64,000 nucleotides of DNA from Niabella ginsenosidivorans (lineage in GTDB: Bacteria; Bacteroidota; Bacteroidia; Chitinophagales; Chitinophagaceae). The stretch spans positions 1,984,001-2,048,000 of the forward strand of contig NZ_CP015772.1 in NCBI RefSeq assembly GCF_001654455.1, in the 5' to 3' direction. Below the pieces are notes generated by a model. It saw only the letters and a list, made by a program, of their open reading frames with translations. It did not search any database and was not told the DNA's origin. A program made the position numbers and the translations under genes. Shown piece after piece: positions 16,360 through 24,280 of the stretch. Positions within the stretch are counted from its first letter, which is position 1. Every line of letters starts with the position of its first letter.

Positions 16360-19300
16360 ATGGGAAACTTATCTGAATTTCATGGTGTTGAAAAACCGGT
16401 CATTGCTTGGCTGGGCAAAATGGGCTGGAAAATCCAAACCAATGGAGAGCTTAAAGCCTATAACCGTCCTTTTTCCAATCCCGTATTGGAACAATTGCTG
16501 ATTGAGAAAACCCGGCAAATAAATAAAATAGATCTGGATATCGCCAAAAGGGCTGTCGAGTTACTGTTGCAAAATCTCAATCATCCTTCGTCCATACTAG
16601 GAAATGAGCAGTTTTTGGATAAGCTGGTTTCAGGCGTTACCCTCTCCATAAAAGAGGATGATATTGATGTGTTTTTTATTGATTTCGATAATATCTGGGA
16701 AAACGATTTTATTGTCACTAACCAATATTGGGTGCAAGGTTTTAAAATGGTAAAAACCGACATTGTATTATTGGTGAACGGTGTTCCTTTAGTGCCTATA
16801 GAAGCCAAGCAAAGAGCCCGTAAAGGAACCAACTGGCTGGAAGGGGTAAAACAGTTTTCTACCTATGCGCAACGAGCGGATAAGCTATTTATGTGTCATG
16901 CTTTTGGAGTAGCCTGTAATGGCCGCATTGCCAAATACGGTATTCCGGGAGCTTCTTCTTCCTATTTCAACGAATGGAAGAGTACCATTATTGATACTTC
17001 TGCAGATAATCCTATACTGCATCCGCAAAATGATCTGTGTCTTAACCACTTCGATGAAAAAGAGCAGCTTTGGCATTTTGATGTAGAACGGTTGCCCAAT
17101 GGTGAAGTGTTGGAAAAAATGAAACTCGGCATTGTAGGGTTGTTGCAACCAGCACGTGTTTTGGATATATTGAAGAACTTCCTGGTATTTGAAAGAACAG
17201 AAAATAAAATCATCAAAAAAGTAGCTCGTTATCAGCAATTACGTGCAGCTAATAAAATAGCTGAACGGGTTATTAATTCAGATCTCAACCAGGGCGTCAT
17301 CTGGCATACGCAGGGATCGGGTAAGAGTTTGACCATGTTGTACACGGCGTACAAACTATTACATGCGCAACAACTTAATGATCCAACAATCTATATTGTA
17401 GTAGATAGAAAAGATTTACGGGAACAAATTGGGGGTACTTTTGATGATTGTGAATTTCCAAATGCCCGCGAGATTAATAATATTGGCGATCTAAAATATA
17501 TTATTGACAAAGCGCCATCAGGTGTATTTATTACCACTATTCAAAAATTCAGAGAACTGGGCGATCGTCAGGATTTGAGAGATAATATTATTATCCTGAT
17601 TGATGAAGCACACCGTACACAGTATGGCGATTTTCAAATGGAACTGCAAGCCGTTTTACCTAATGCAAAACGTTTTGCTTTTACAGGAACACCCATTCCT
17701 AAAACGCATCAGGAATTTGGCATCGTAAAACAAAAAGGCGACCATGAATATTATTTAGATCGGTACAGCATTCAGGATGCAATAGATGATGGTGCTACCA
17801 TGCCCATCCGTTATACTTTCGGTCCGCAGGAATGGTTTTTGGATAAAGACAAATTAAAACAGGGTTACGAAGAAATAACCGCAGAGCTGACCGAAGATGA
17901 AAAACATCTGGTAGAAAAACGGGTACAACCCTGGAAAGTATTTTTAAAACATCCCGAGCGTATTACCACATTAGCCCGGGATATTGCTGCTGACTACAGG
18001 GAAATGGTAGAACCGCAAGGTTATAAAGCCCAGATTGTAGCTTGCGATAAAGAAGCCTGTGTTTTATATTACAATGAACTATTGAACTACTTTGACCGCT
18101 CCGAAATAGCCATCATTTTTTCGACCGGAACCTACGATGAAGGAGAAAAATACGCGTTATTTAAAGACCATTATCGTGAAGATAAAGACCGGAAAAAGCT
18201 CATTCGTCAATTCAAAAAAAGAATAACGGAAGAGGAATTAAAACTGGGCAACAATTTGAAAGTACTGATTGTCTGCAATATGCTATTGACAGGCTTTGAC
18301 GCACCCATTGAGCAAACCATGTACCTGGATAGTCCACTTCGTGATCATAATCTTTTACAGGCAGTAGCACGTACCAATCGTCCTTATGATGACAAAGAAA
18401 GCAAGTTGTCAAAAGAATTTGGGCGCATTGTAGATTATGTAGGTGTCTTCAAAAATTATAAAGAAGCTCTGAATTACGATCCGGAAGATATTGGTGAATT
18501 TGAAGACGTGGAAAGTTTAGTACAAACATTTCCTAAAGTATTAGACGCAGCTTTTAAGCCCTTTGAAAATATTAAGTTGGAAGATACCTATGATTGTGCC
18601 ATGGCAATAGTAAGAAAACTTTCAGAACTTGATCAGGGAAAATTTGAAAACAATTACCGGGAAGTATTGCAATTATGGGAATCTAGCTCACCCAATCCCG
18701 CATTAAGACCGCATAAAACAAAATATTTGTGGTTGAATGAAATTTATGAAATCTACTTAGAAGAATTTAAACGATTGGATTTTGATGCAGAAATCCATGC
18801 CGCAAAGACAAGAAAACTGATTCAGGAAAACAGTAAGCTCATCAACTTCAAAGGCCATCTTCCTGAAATCAATATAGATTCCAACTATCTGGATAAGCTC
18901 AAAGAAACAAAGCTTACACCATCTGATAAAGCGGAGAAAATTATTCGTGACATTGAGACCGTCATTCGTCAGAACGAAGTGAACAGTGCTATCTATGTTG
19001 AATTTCAAAACCGCCTGGATGATCTGATACGTCAAAAACAGGAAGAAAGCAAAGCCATAGAAGAAATTCTACTACAATTAGGTGTATTATATTCGGAGTT
19101 GGATGATGTAGCTTCATTGCCACAAAGAATGGGCTTCCCGGGAAAAGGCAGTTTTGAAATATTTACCTTGATTAAAAACGAAAGCAAGAACAATTTTGAA
19201 GAAGACCGGGTAAAAGAGTTTGCTTTAGAAGCTACGGAGAAAATTAAAGCAAAAATATATATCGGCTGGCAAGACGTACCCAGAGAGTATGAACGCATAC

Positions 19301-19419
19301 AGACAGATATAGAGCTTTTAACAGTGCATCCTAAATATGAATCGCTGAAAATAGACGATAATCAGGAATTGCTGGATAGGATTATGAAATCTGTACTCAA
19401 AAATTTCAGTTTGGAATAA
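16360..19419 (+). CDS. hsdR: Type I restriction endonuclease subunit HsdR
   Basis: 1019 aa, starting 10 bases after hsdS. The N-terminal nuclease has DIVLLVNGVPLVPIEAKQR, with the D...ExK signature of PD-(D/E)XK enzymes near residues 130-150. The SF2 translocase follows: Walker A TQGSGKSLTM near 315, LIDEAHRTQYG (DEAH box) near 412, FTGTPI near 445 and later LLTGFDAP and QAVARTNRPYD for motifs V and VI. The last 250 residues are helical, for assembly with HsdM/HsdS. It translocates DNA with ATP and cuts far from the unmodified target. Length is normal and no lesion is visible, so restriction depends on whether HsdM is made. Confidence 0.95.
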   Translation: MGNLSEFHGVEKPVIAWLGKMGWKIQTNGELKAYNRPFSNPVLEQLLIEKTRQINKIDLDIAKRAVELLLQNLNHPSSILGNEQFLDKLVSGVTLSIKEDDIDVFFIDFDNIWENDFIVTNQYWVQGFKMVKTDIVLLVNGVPLVPIEAKQRARKGTNWLEGVKQFSTYAQRADKLFMCHAFGVACNGRIAKYGIPGASSSYFNEWKSTIIDTSADNPILHPQNDLCLNHFDEKEQLWHFDVERLPNGEVLEKMKLGIVGLLQPARVLDILKNFLVFERTENKIIKKVARYQQLRAANKIAERVINSDLNQGVIWHTQGSGKSLTMLYTAYKLLHAQQLNDPTIYIVVDRKDLREQIGGTFDDCEFPNAREINNIGDLKYIIDKAPSGVFITTIQKFRELGDRQDLRDNIIILIDEAHRTQYGDFQMELQAVLPNAKRFAFTGTPIPKTHQEFGIVKQKGDHEYYLDRYSIQDAIDDGATMPIRYTFGPQEWFLDKDKLKQGYEEITAELTEDEKHLVEKRVQPWKVFLKHPERITTLARDIAADYREMVEPQGYKAQIVACDKEACVLYYNELLNYFDRSEIAIIFSTGTYDEGEKYALFKDHYREDKDRKKLIRQFKKRITEEELKLGNNLKVLIVCNMLLTGFDAPIEQTMYLDSPLRDHNLLQAVARTNRPYDDKESKLSKEFGRIVDYVGVFKNYKEALNYDPEDIGEFEDVESLVQTFPKVLDAAFKPFENIKLEDTYDCAMAIVRKLSELDQGKFENNYREVLQLWESSSPNPALRPHKTKYLWLNEIYEIYLEEFKRLDFDAEIHAAKTRKLIQENSKLINFKGHLPEINIDSNYLDKLKETKLTPSDKAEKIIRDIETVIRQNEVNSAIYVEFQNRLDDLIRQKQEESKAIEEILLQLGVLYSELDDVASLPQRMGFPGKGSFEIFTLIKNESKNNFEEDRVKEFALEATEKIKAKIYIGWQDVPREYERIQTDIELLTVHPKYESLKIDDNQELLDRIMKSVLKNFSLE

Positions 19420-20075
19420 TGCAGCTACCTGATAACTATATATTGATTGAGAAAGCGGTGAAGCATGCCCGTGTACAAGTGAATGAAAATAAATTGGTCA
19501 GAATTATTGTGCCACCATCATTCACCAAGGAAGATATTGTAGCATTAATTGAGAAAAAACAAAAGTGGATAGATAAGCATTTGCGCTTTTTTAGTCAAAT
19601 GTCAAAAATAGAATTGCAACGCAATCAGCTACTATTATATGGTAATCGATATGCTTATTTTTACGACACAACCTTTGAGCAAAAAGTAATTATCAATCAT
19701 GAGCATAAAACAATTCAGGCAAAAAGAAATCTTTTAGACATTCCTACACAAGAAAAATGGTTAAAAGGGGTTGCAAAAAAACATTTGACCCAAAGAATTG
19801 ATGAACTTTCCCATAAATTTGGTTTACAGTACAATAAATTTTATATACGAAATCAAAAAAAGAAATGGGGAAACTGTTCCGGAGAAAAAAATATTTCATT
19901 GAATTGGCGATTGATAAAAGCACCGTTATTTGTAATTGATTACCTGATTGTACATGAATTAGTTCATATATTAGTGATGAACCATACCCATAAATTTTGG
20001 ACCTTATTAAAATCTTATTATCCTGATTATCGTGATGCCATTAACTGGCTGGATAAATATGGGAATAGCTTATAG
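19419..20075 (+). CDS. YgjP/DUF45-like (SprT-type) zinc metallopeptidase in the type I operon
   Basis: 218 aa; the ATG overlaps the hsdR stop codon (TAATG), indicating translational coupling. The C-terminal half contains KKKWGNCSGEKNISLNWRLI followed by VIDYLIVHELVHILVMNHTH, with the HELVH zinc site and a downstream His in NHTHKFW, the hallmark of DUF45/YgjP metallopeptidases. The N-terminal half is a small beta-rich region. Genes of this family are often found at the end of type I restriction operons; a role in protein turnover of the restriction complex is conceivable but unproven. Confidence 0.88.
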   Translation: MQLPDNYILIEKAVKHARVQVNENKLVRIIVPPSFTKEDIVALIEKKQKWIDKHLRFFSQMSKIELQRNQLLLYGNRYAYFYDTTFEQKVIINHEHKTIQAKRNLLDIPTQEKWLKGVAKKHLTQRIDELSHKFGLQYNKFYIRNQKKKWGNCSGEKNISLNWRLIKAPLFVIDYLIVHELVHILVMNHTHKFWTLLKSYYPDYRDAINWLDKYGNSL

Positions 20076-20076
20076 T

Positions 20077-20952
20077 ATGAATAGTAATATTAATTTACTC
20101 AATATGCATGTTTTCGGAAAAACCATACGATTATTTTTAGTAGATGGCACGGCTAACGGGTTGACCACAGCCGAACTGAGCAACTGGACGGGTATAGGTA
20201 TCAAAGTGCCACGTATTAAAATTAAGGAATACAGCAACCGACCTGAGTTTCAAAAACCCGGTGTCTATATTTTGATCGGTAAAGGTGAAAATAATGAAGA
20301 TGCTGCCTATATAGGTGAAGCAGAAATAATAGCAGAACGTTTATCGGATCATATTAAAAATAAAGATTTCTGGAATGAAGTCATCTTCTTTGGCAGTAAA
20401 GATAAATATCTGAACAAAGCCAGTGTAAAATACTTGGAGAACAGATTGTATGACCTGGCATTGAAAGCAGGTCGCTTTTTTATTAATCAAAATATACCTA
20501 CTCGTTCAGAATTATCTGAGGCAGAACAAGCGGAACTTGAAGAGTTTTTAGCGAATATTAAAGTACTGACAGCAACTTTAGGACATCGTATATTCGAAGC
20601 ATTGGAAGAAACGGTAGATCATAAAGAAAGCCGACAACAAATTTTCTTCTGCAAAAACGGAGCCGGAGCTAATAGTAAAGGAAGCCCATCTACAGAAGGG
20701 TTTATCGTATATAAAGACTCTCTTTTAATGATAACAGAACAGCCATCACTTGCAGATGGTATCCGAATTGAAAGACAACAAATGCTATCTGAAGGAACAC
20801 TAATCATAGAGGGCGATTTTTACAAACTCACCAAAGATTACGTGTTCACATCCTCTTCCAGAGCTGCCGGAGCCACATTGGCAAGATCGGCCAGTGGCCC
20901 ATTAGAATGGAAAACTACCGATGGTGTTCAGTTAAAGCATTATGAATTGTAA
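20077..20952 (+). CDS. GIY-YIG nuclease-fold protein with DUF4357 domain
   Basis: 291 aa from ATG 20077, one base after the stop of the metallopeptidase gene. Residues about 60-150 form a GIY-YIG domain (GVYILIGKGENNEDAAYIGE, then RLSDHIKNKDFW and the acidic VKYLENRLYDLA). The C-terminal 100 residues (FFCKNGAGANSKGSPSTEGF, EGDFYKLTKDYVFTSSSRAA) match DUF4357. Proteins of this architecture are widespread in Bacteroidota and often sit in restriction-modification loci; they may act as accessory nucleases. GVY/YIG residues are present, so activity is possible. An ATG at 20104 is an alternative start. Confidence 0.85.
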   Translation: MNSNINLLNMHVFGKTIRLFLVDGTANGLTTAELSNWTGIGIKVPRIKIKEYSNRPEFQKPGVYILIGKGENNEDAAYIGEAEIIAERLSDHIKNKDFWNEVIFFGSKDKYLNKASVKYLENRLYDLALKAGRFFINQNIPTRSELSEAEQAELEEFLANIKVLTATLGHRIFEALEETVDHKESRQQIFFCKNGAGANSKGSPSTEGFIVYKDSLLMITEQPSLADGIRIERQQMLSEGTLIIEGDFYKLTKDYVFTSSSRAAGATLARSASGPLEWKTTDGVQLKHYEL

Positions 20953-21000
20953 GTAATAGAATTTCAAAAGTAGTTTACTAATATCTATACAGTTGAAGTT

Positions 21001-21495
21001 ATGAACGAAACATTAATCACAAATGGTGTCACCATAGCTATTGCATTACTGGCAGGCTTAATTGCGCTACATCAGGTAAAGCTGAATGTAATGGCTAGTG
21101 CAAGAGTAAAATGGATTGATGACCTAAGAGAAATTTTGAGCTTGTATTCTTCAGAATTAGAAAATTGTTCAAAACTAAAACTTGATTTTATTGATGAATT
21201 AAACAACCCAAACGGCAAGAGCGATGAAGTTATAAACGAAAAATTTTATCAACCTTATGCTAATTCAGCTAAGGAAGTACTTAAACTGCAAAGCAAAGCA
21301 TTTTTGTATTTGAGTACTAAAAAGCCTGACCACAAAGAACTGATGGAGCTATTGAGAATTAACTCCATCTTAGTACACGAGAAGCATGCAAGCCATCGTG
21401 AAGCAATACAAAAGAATATTCAAAAAATCATTTCTTTAGCGCAATCTCTTTTTGAAATTGAAATGCGCAAAGCTAAAAGGTTATTTAAAATATAG
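21001..21495 (+). CDS. Small membrane-anchored helical protein of unknown function
   Basis: 164 aa. Residues 8-25 (NGVTIAIALLAGLIALHQV) form one transmembrane helix with a very short N-terminus, after which the chain is charged and helical (ARVKWIDDLREILSLYSSEL onward), probably facing the cytoplasm. No enzyme motif is seen. It is the last gene of the A+T-rich restriction island, 48 bases after the GIY-YIG gene, and is followed by a terminator. Similar single-helix proteins with an ARxKWIxxLR segment recur near defence genes, but no function is known to me. Confidence 0.6.
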   Translation: MNETLITNGVTIAIALLAGLIALHQVKLNVMASARVKWIDDLREILSLYSSELENCSKLKLDFIDELNNPNGKSDEVINEKFYQPYANSAKEVLKLQSKAFLYLSTKKPDHKELMELLRINSILVHEKHASHREAIQKNIQKIISLAQSLFEIEMRKAKRLFKI

Positions 21496-21534
21496 CCTCT
21501 TGCTCTACTCTTTAAACTGTCAAAAATCCCTAAA

Positions 21535-21564
21535 ATTAAAAACGGGGTTTTCGCCGTTTTTAAT
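21535..21564. terminator. Terminator at the end of the type I restriction island
   Basis: ATTAAAAACGG at 21535-21545 is perfectly complementary to CCGTTTTTAAT at 21554-21564 around an 8-base loop. With A and T runs on both sides it can work in both directions; it lies 40 bases after the membrane-protein gene. Confidence 0.75.
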
Positions 21565-21603
21565 TGCTGGATATGCTATATGTAGCTGGAAAAATGTTGT
21601 GAA

Positions 21604-21747
21604 GCCCGTATGCGTGAGGGATAGCAGCGGATACCCCGCTGAAGGTATTGTGCGGTGGGCGAGTGGCGGAGTAGCAGCGAATAGCCCGACCCCGGCCGTG
21701 TGCTTGGCCCCGCAGCGCTGGCAGGGCCGGGGGCACGCCCTTAAAAA
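21604..21747 (-). repeat. Composite GC-rich interspersed repeat, copy D (inverted)
   Basis: On the minus strand it reads from AAGGGCGTGCCCCCGGCCC through GGTCGGGCTATTCGCTGCTA and CTCCGCC to GGGGTATCCGCTGCTATCCC and TCACGC. It is inverted relative to copies A-C and lies just beyond the terminator of the type I island, facing copy C on the other side. Confidence 0.85.
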
Positions 21748-21779
21748 GGTAGTGTTTAGTTCTACTATATAACTTTCAC

Positions 21780-21881
21780 TTAAGCTACCTTTAATCTGGA
21801 TAATTGCTTTTCTAGCCAAGCGATTTTGGCGGCCTTATATTTTTGACGGTATGTTTCCGCATCAATGGGGTTAAACTCTTG
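21780..21881 (-). pseudogene. Short 3' remnant of an unidentified gene
   Basis: Read leftward, an open stretch of 33 codons (EFNPIDAETYRQKYKAAKIA, then WLEKQLSRLK) ends at TAA 21780-21782. An in-frame stop precedes it and no start codon fits, so it looks like the tail of a lost gene, possibly from a mobile element. Just upstream, 21885-21945 holds CAACATGACGAAAGAGAATGG text of the kind found in dispersed Bacteroidota repeats. Family unknown. Confidence 0.25.
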
Positions 21882-22108
21882 TTATACTCTGCTCAACATG
21901 ACGAAAGAGAATGGAACGGTCACCCCGACGAAGGGTGATCTTTACAATCAAATCCTCACTGTGACAGTATATTCCCGTTAATGGAACTGGCTTTTTTTCG
22001 TCGTTCCGGCCCCGCCCGTACCGGATCAGGCAGGCACTGCGGTCGACGTGACGGTCCTTTTTTCCCCATGAGAAGATAAAAAATAGTATCGGTGAGATAA
22101 GATAACTA

Positions 22109-23329
22109 TCACTGATCATTGAATAGGTCCAACTGGCGGTTTTGAGGTGGCCGGGCTTTACCAAAAACGGTTCTGCCTCCATACTTCCAGGAGTTCGCCC
22201 TTTCATGGGCAATGAATTCGTCAACACTTCCATCCGGTACAAAATTTTCCGCCAGCCGGTCCGCTACTTTTGAAAGCGATCGTATGGCCTGTATCTTATC
22301 CTGACGGCCCAGCCTGGATCTTTGTATCGCCTGCTGCAACGTGTCAATCGTTTCATCATAAACCCGGGTGGGCACAGGAAAGGGGTGACCATCCTTGCCG
22401 CCATGGGCAAAAGAAAAACGGGCCGGATCCTTAAACTGTGCCGGCTGCCCGTAAATGACCTCACTTACCAGGGCCAGGGACTGCAGGGTTCTGGGGCCTA
22501 AACCTTCCAGCAACAACAGCTCTTCAAAATTGCTTACGTGCTTTTCCTGTGCCAGCCATAACACAGCGCCCAGGCGCTTCAGGTCCACATCTTTTGCTTT
22601 TACGTCGTGATGCCCGGGTAGTACCAGGCGCCGGATCCGGGAGATCTCGGATAACATCTTATCCGGATTTTCTGAAGCAACCTCCAGCATCGCCGTTTTT
22701 AAAGGCTGCGCCATCTTATCGGTAAGGTTGAGGATGTGGCCCTGGTTTACCCCGTAAATGCTGGTATGCGGTTCTTCAGTAAACGATCTTACGGAAGGGG
22801 AGTGCCAGTGGTAACGGCGGGCAGTAGCACTGCTGTTGCTCATGCCTTGCTGGATAACGGTCCACTCACCTGCATTACTCACAATAAAATGATGCTGGTA
22901 CAATTGAAACCCATCCTGAACGGCCGTATTATCCACCTTTGCACTTAGCTTGCTGCTCCGCACCAGGTCCTGCGCCGGCAGCCCGGTGGCGTCCGCAAAC
23001 TGCAGGATCTCATTAGGGGTATTTCTGGAATTTTTGCCCTTGCCACCGCAGATGAAAATGCCAAATTCTTTGGCCAACGGGTTGATGCTCTTTCTCAAAG
23101 CGCCCATTACGGAAGTGGTAATACCGGAAGAATGCCAGTCCATACCCATTACGGCGCCCAGGCTCTGGAACCAGAAGGGATCGCTTAACTTAGACAGCAA
23201 GGCATTTTTACCCTGGCCGGCAATAATTTCTTCCACAATGGCTTTACCCAATGTAGCCATGCGCGTTGCCAGCCATGGCGGTACATGGCCATAATGTAAG
23301 GGTAAATCTGCACTGCCGGATCTTTTCAT
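22109..23329 (-). CDS. DUF763 family protein
   Basis: 406 aa read leftward. The opening RSGSADLPLHYGHVPPWL and the block FGIFICGGKGKNSRNTP are characteristic of the DUF763 family, found in archaea and scattered bacteria; its biochemical role is not established. Residues 269-292 (EELLLLEGLGPRTLQSLALV) read like a helix-hairpin-helix, suggesting DNA binding, and DUF763 has been thought to relate to DNA metabolism. Length is normal for the family. A perfect 10-bp inverted repeat sits directly upstream of the start. The gene is more GC-rich than the restriction island on its left and stands alone. Confidence 0.88.
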   Translation of the reverse strand: MKRSGSADLPLHYGHVPPWLATRMATLGKAIVEEIIAGQGKNALLSKLSDPFWFQSLGAVMGMDWHSSGITTSVMGALRKSINPLAKEFGIFICGGKGKNSRNTPNEILQFADATGLPAQDLVRSSKLSAKVDNTAVQDGFQLYQHHFIVSNAGEWTVIQQGMSNSSATARRYHWHSPSVRSFTEEPHTSIYGVNQGHILNLTDKMAQPLKTAMLEVASENPDKMLSEISRIRRLVLPGHHDVKAKDVDLKRLGAVLWLAQEKHVSNFEELLLLEGLGPRTLQSLALVSEVIYGQPAQFKDPARFSFAHGGKDGHPFPVPTRVYDETIDTLQQAIQRSRLGRQDKIQAIRSLSKVADRLAENFVPDGSVDEFIAHERANSWKYGGRTVFGKARPPQNRQLDLFNDQ

Positions 23330-23354
23330 AAATTACTAACAAAATTAGTAATTT
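23330..23354. promoter_or_regulatory. Inverted repeat directly upstream of the DUF763 gene
   Basis: AAATTACTAA at 23330-23339 pairs with TTAGTAATTT at 23345-23354 around CAAAA. It touches the DUF763 start codon and would overlap the promoter or leader, so it is a candidate operator or an RNA hairpin covering the start. Confidence 0.5.
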
Positions 23355-23443
23355 AAAGGTTGTTTATCAAAAATTGTTATGGAGGTGTATATCCGGAAAG
23401 GAAAGGGATGAATGGTATGTTTCGTTGGTAAATAACATGGTAC

Positions 23444-23749
23444 TTATTCGGTTAGTCGGTTCCTTAAATCCATGCTTTCATGAAGGATTCTTACAATCTC
23501 AATTGCTTTGTGTTTTAATGCCCGGTAAAAAATGATGTGTTTGCCTGTTTTAAATCCGTGTATGTCTTTTGAAATTGCTTCATAGTTTTTCCCCAGCATT
23601 GGGTTTTCTGCAAGTTTCCGGCAGGCTTCGATAAGCAATTCATAATATTTATCAGCCTGATTCTCCGACCATGCTTCATAGGAATAGGAATACGCCCAAA
23701 TATTCGAAAGGTCTTCAACCGCTTTATTGCTGAGCGTGTAGTAAGCCAT
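23444..23749 (-). CDS. parE: ParE/RelE-superfamily toxin
   Basis: 101 aa. The pattern SNKAVEDLSNIWAYSYSYEAW, then CRKLAENPMLGKNYEAIS and HIIFYRALKHKAIEIVRILH, is that of ParE toxins (plasmid stabilisation family), which in well-studied cases poison DNA gyrase. The start overlaps the end of the antitoxin gene by 26 bases, so toxin translation depends on antitoxin translation. Length and the C-terminal strand pair are typical. Chromosomal ParE of this sort is neutralised by the ParD encoded just upstream. Confidence 0.9.
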   Translation of the reverse strand: MAYYTLSNKAVEDLSNIWAYSYSYEAWSENQADKYYELLIEACRKLAENPMLGKNYEAISKDIHGFKTGKHIIFYRALKHKAIEIVRILHESMDLRNRLTE

Positions 23750-23993
23750 TTTTCTTTTTGCCGGCTTTTAAACTGGCCAAATGTTTTTGAGGATTAAAAT
23801 TTTTAGCCGTCCCGCTATCAATGCCCTCCCGGATGGCGTTTTTCAGTGTCTGTACTTTATTTTCCTCTTCTTCCAGCAGCCGGAGCCCGGCCCGGATCAC
23901 TTCACTTGCATTTTTATAACGCCCTTCGGAGATGCTGTGCTCTACAAAATCTTCAAAATAATCCCCAAGCGATACAGAGGTATCCCGTCCCAT
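23724..23993 (-). CDS. parD: ParD-type antitoxin
   Basis: 89 aa. Residues 1-45 form a ribbon-helix-helix DNA-binding region (TSVSLGDYFEDFVEHSISEG then RYKNASEVIRAGLRLLEEEE), the ParD signature. The C-terminal half (NAIREGIDSGTAKNFNPQKH) is the disordered arm that wraps the toxin. The gene precedes and overlaps parE, and a near-perfect palindrome lies 18 bases before its start, fitting the usual autoregulation by the ParD-ParE complex. Confidence 0.9.
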   Translation of the reverse strand: MGRDTSVSLGDYFEDFVEHSISEGRYKNASEVIRAGLRLLEEEENKVQTLKNAIREGIDSGTAKNFNPQKHLASLKAGKKKNGLLHAQQ

Positions 23994-24010
23994 AATATTT
24001 TACTTTTCGT

Positions 24011-24035
24011 AAAGTTACCAAATTTTGGTAACTTT
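24011..24035. promoter_or_regulatory. Palindromic operator of the parDE operon
   Basis: AAAGTTACCAAA at 24011-24022 and TTTGGTAACTTT at 24024-24035 are perfect complements around a single T. The site lies 18-42 bases upstream of the parD start, the expected position of an antitoxin-bound operator. Confidence 0.7.
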
Positions 24036-24280
24036 TGAAAGATGTGGCAAACAAAGGATGCACTTCAAATTATCGTGCACTTATAAACGCAATGTCATCA
24101 ATAGATTATGACAATCGAAGAACTGATTAAAATAATTGGGATATGACTTTCTTAAGTTTTTCATTTTTAAATATACCTGATTGAATTTGTTGAAGTAGCC
24201 CCAAATTGAGATAAATTGGTGCACACACTTTCACTTAATGTGCCGGTTGCCTGCATGCATCGACCGTGCTATTTGACAAT

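Noticed and set aside
21871-22242. Minus-strand ORF of 123 codons next to the DUF763 gene
   Set aside because: Its second half runs over the DUF763 coding end in another frame and the first half is dispersed-repeat text; no protein pattern.
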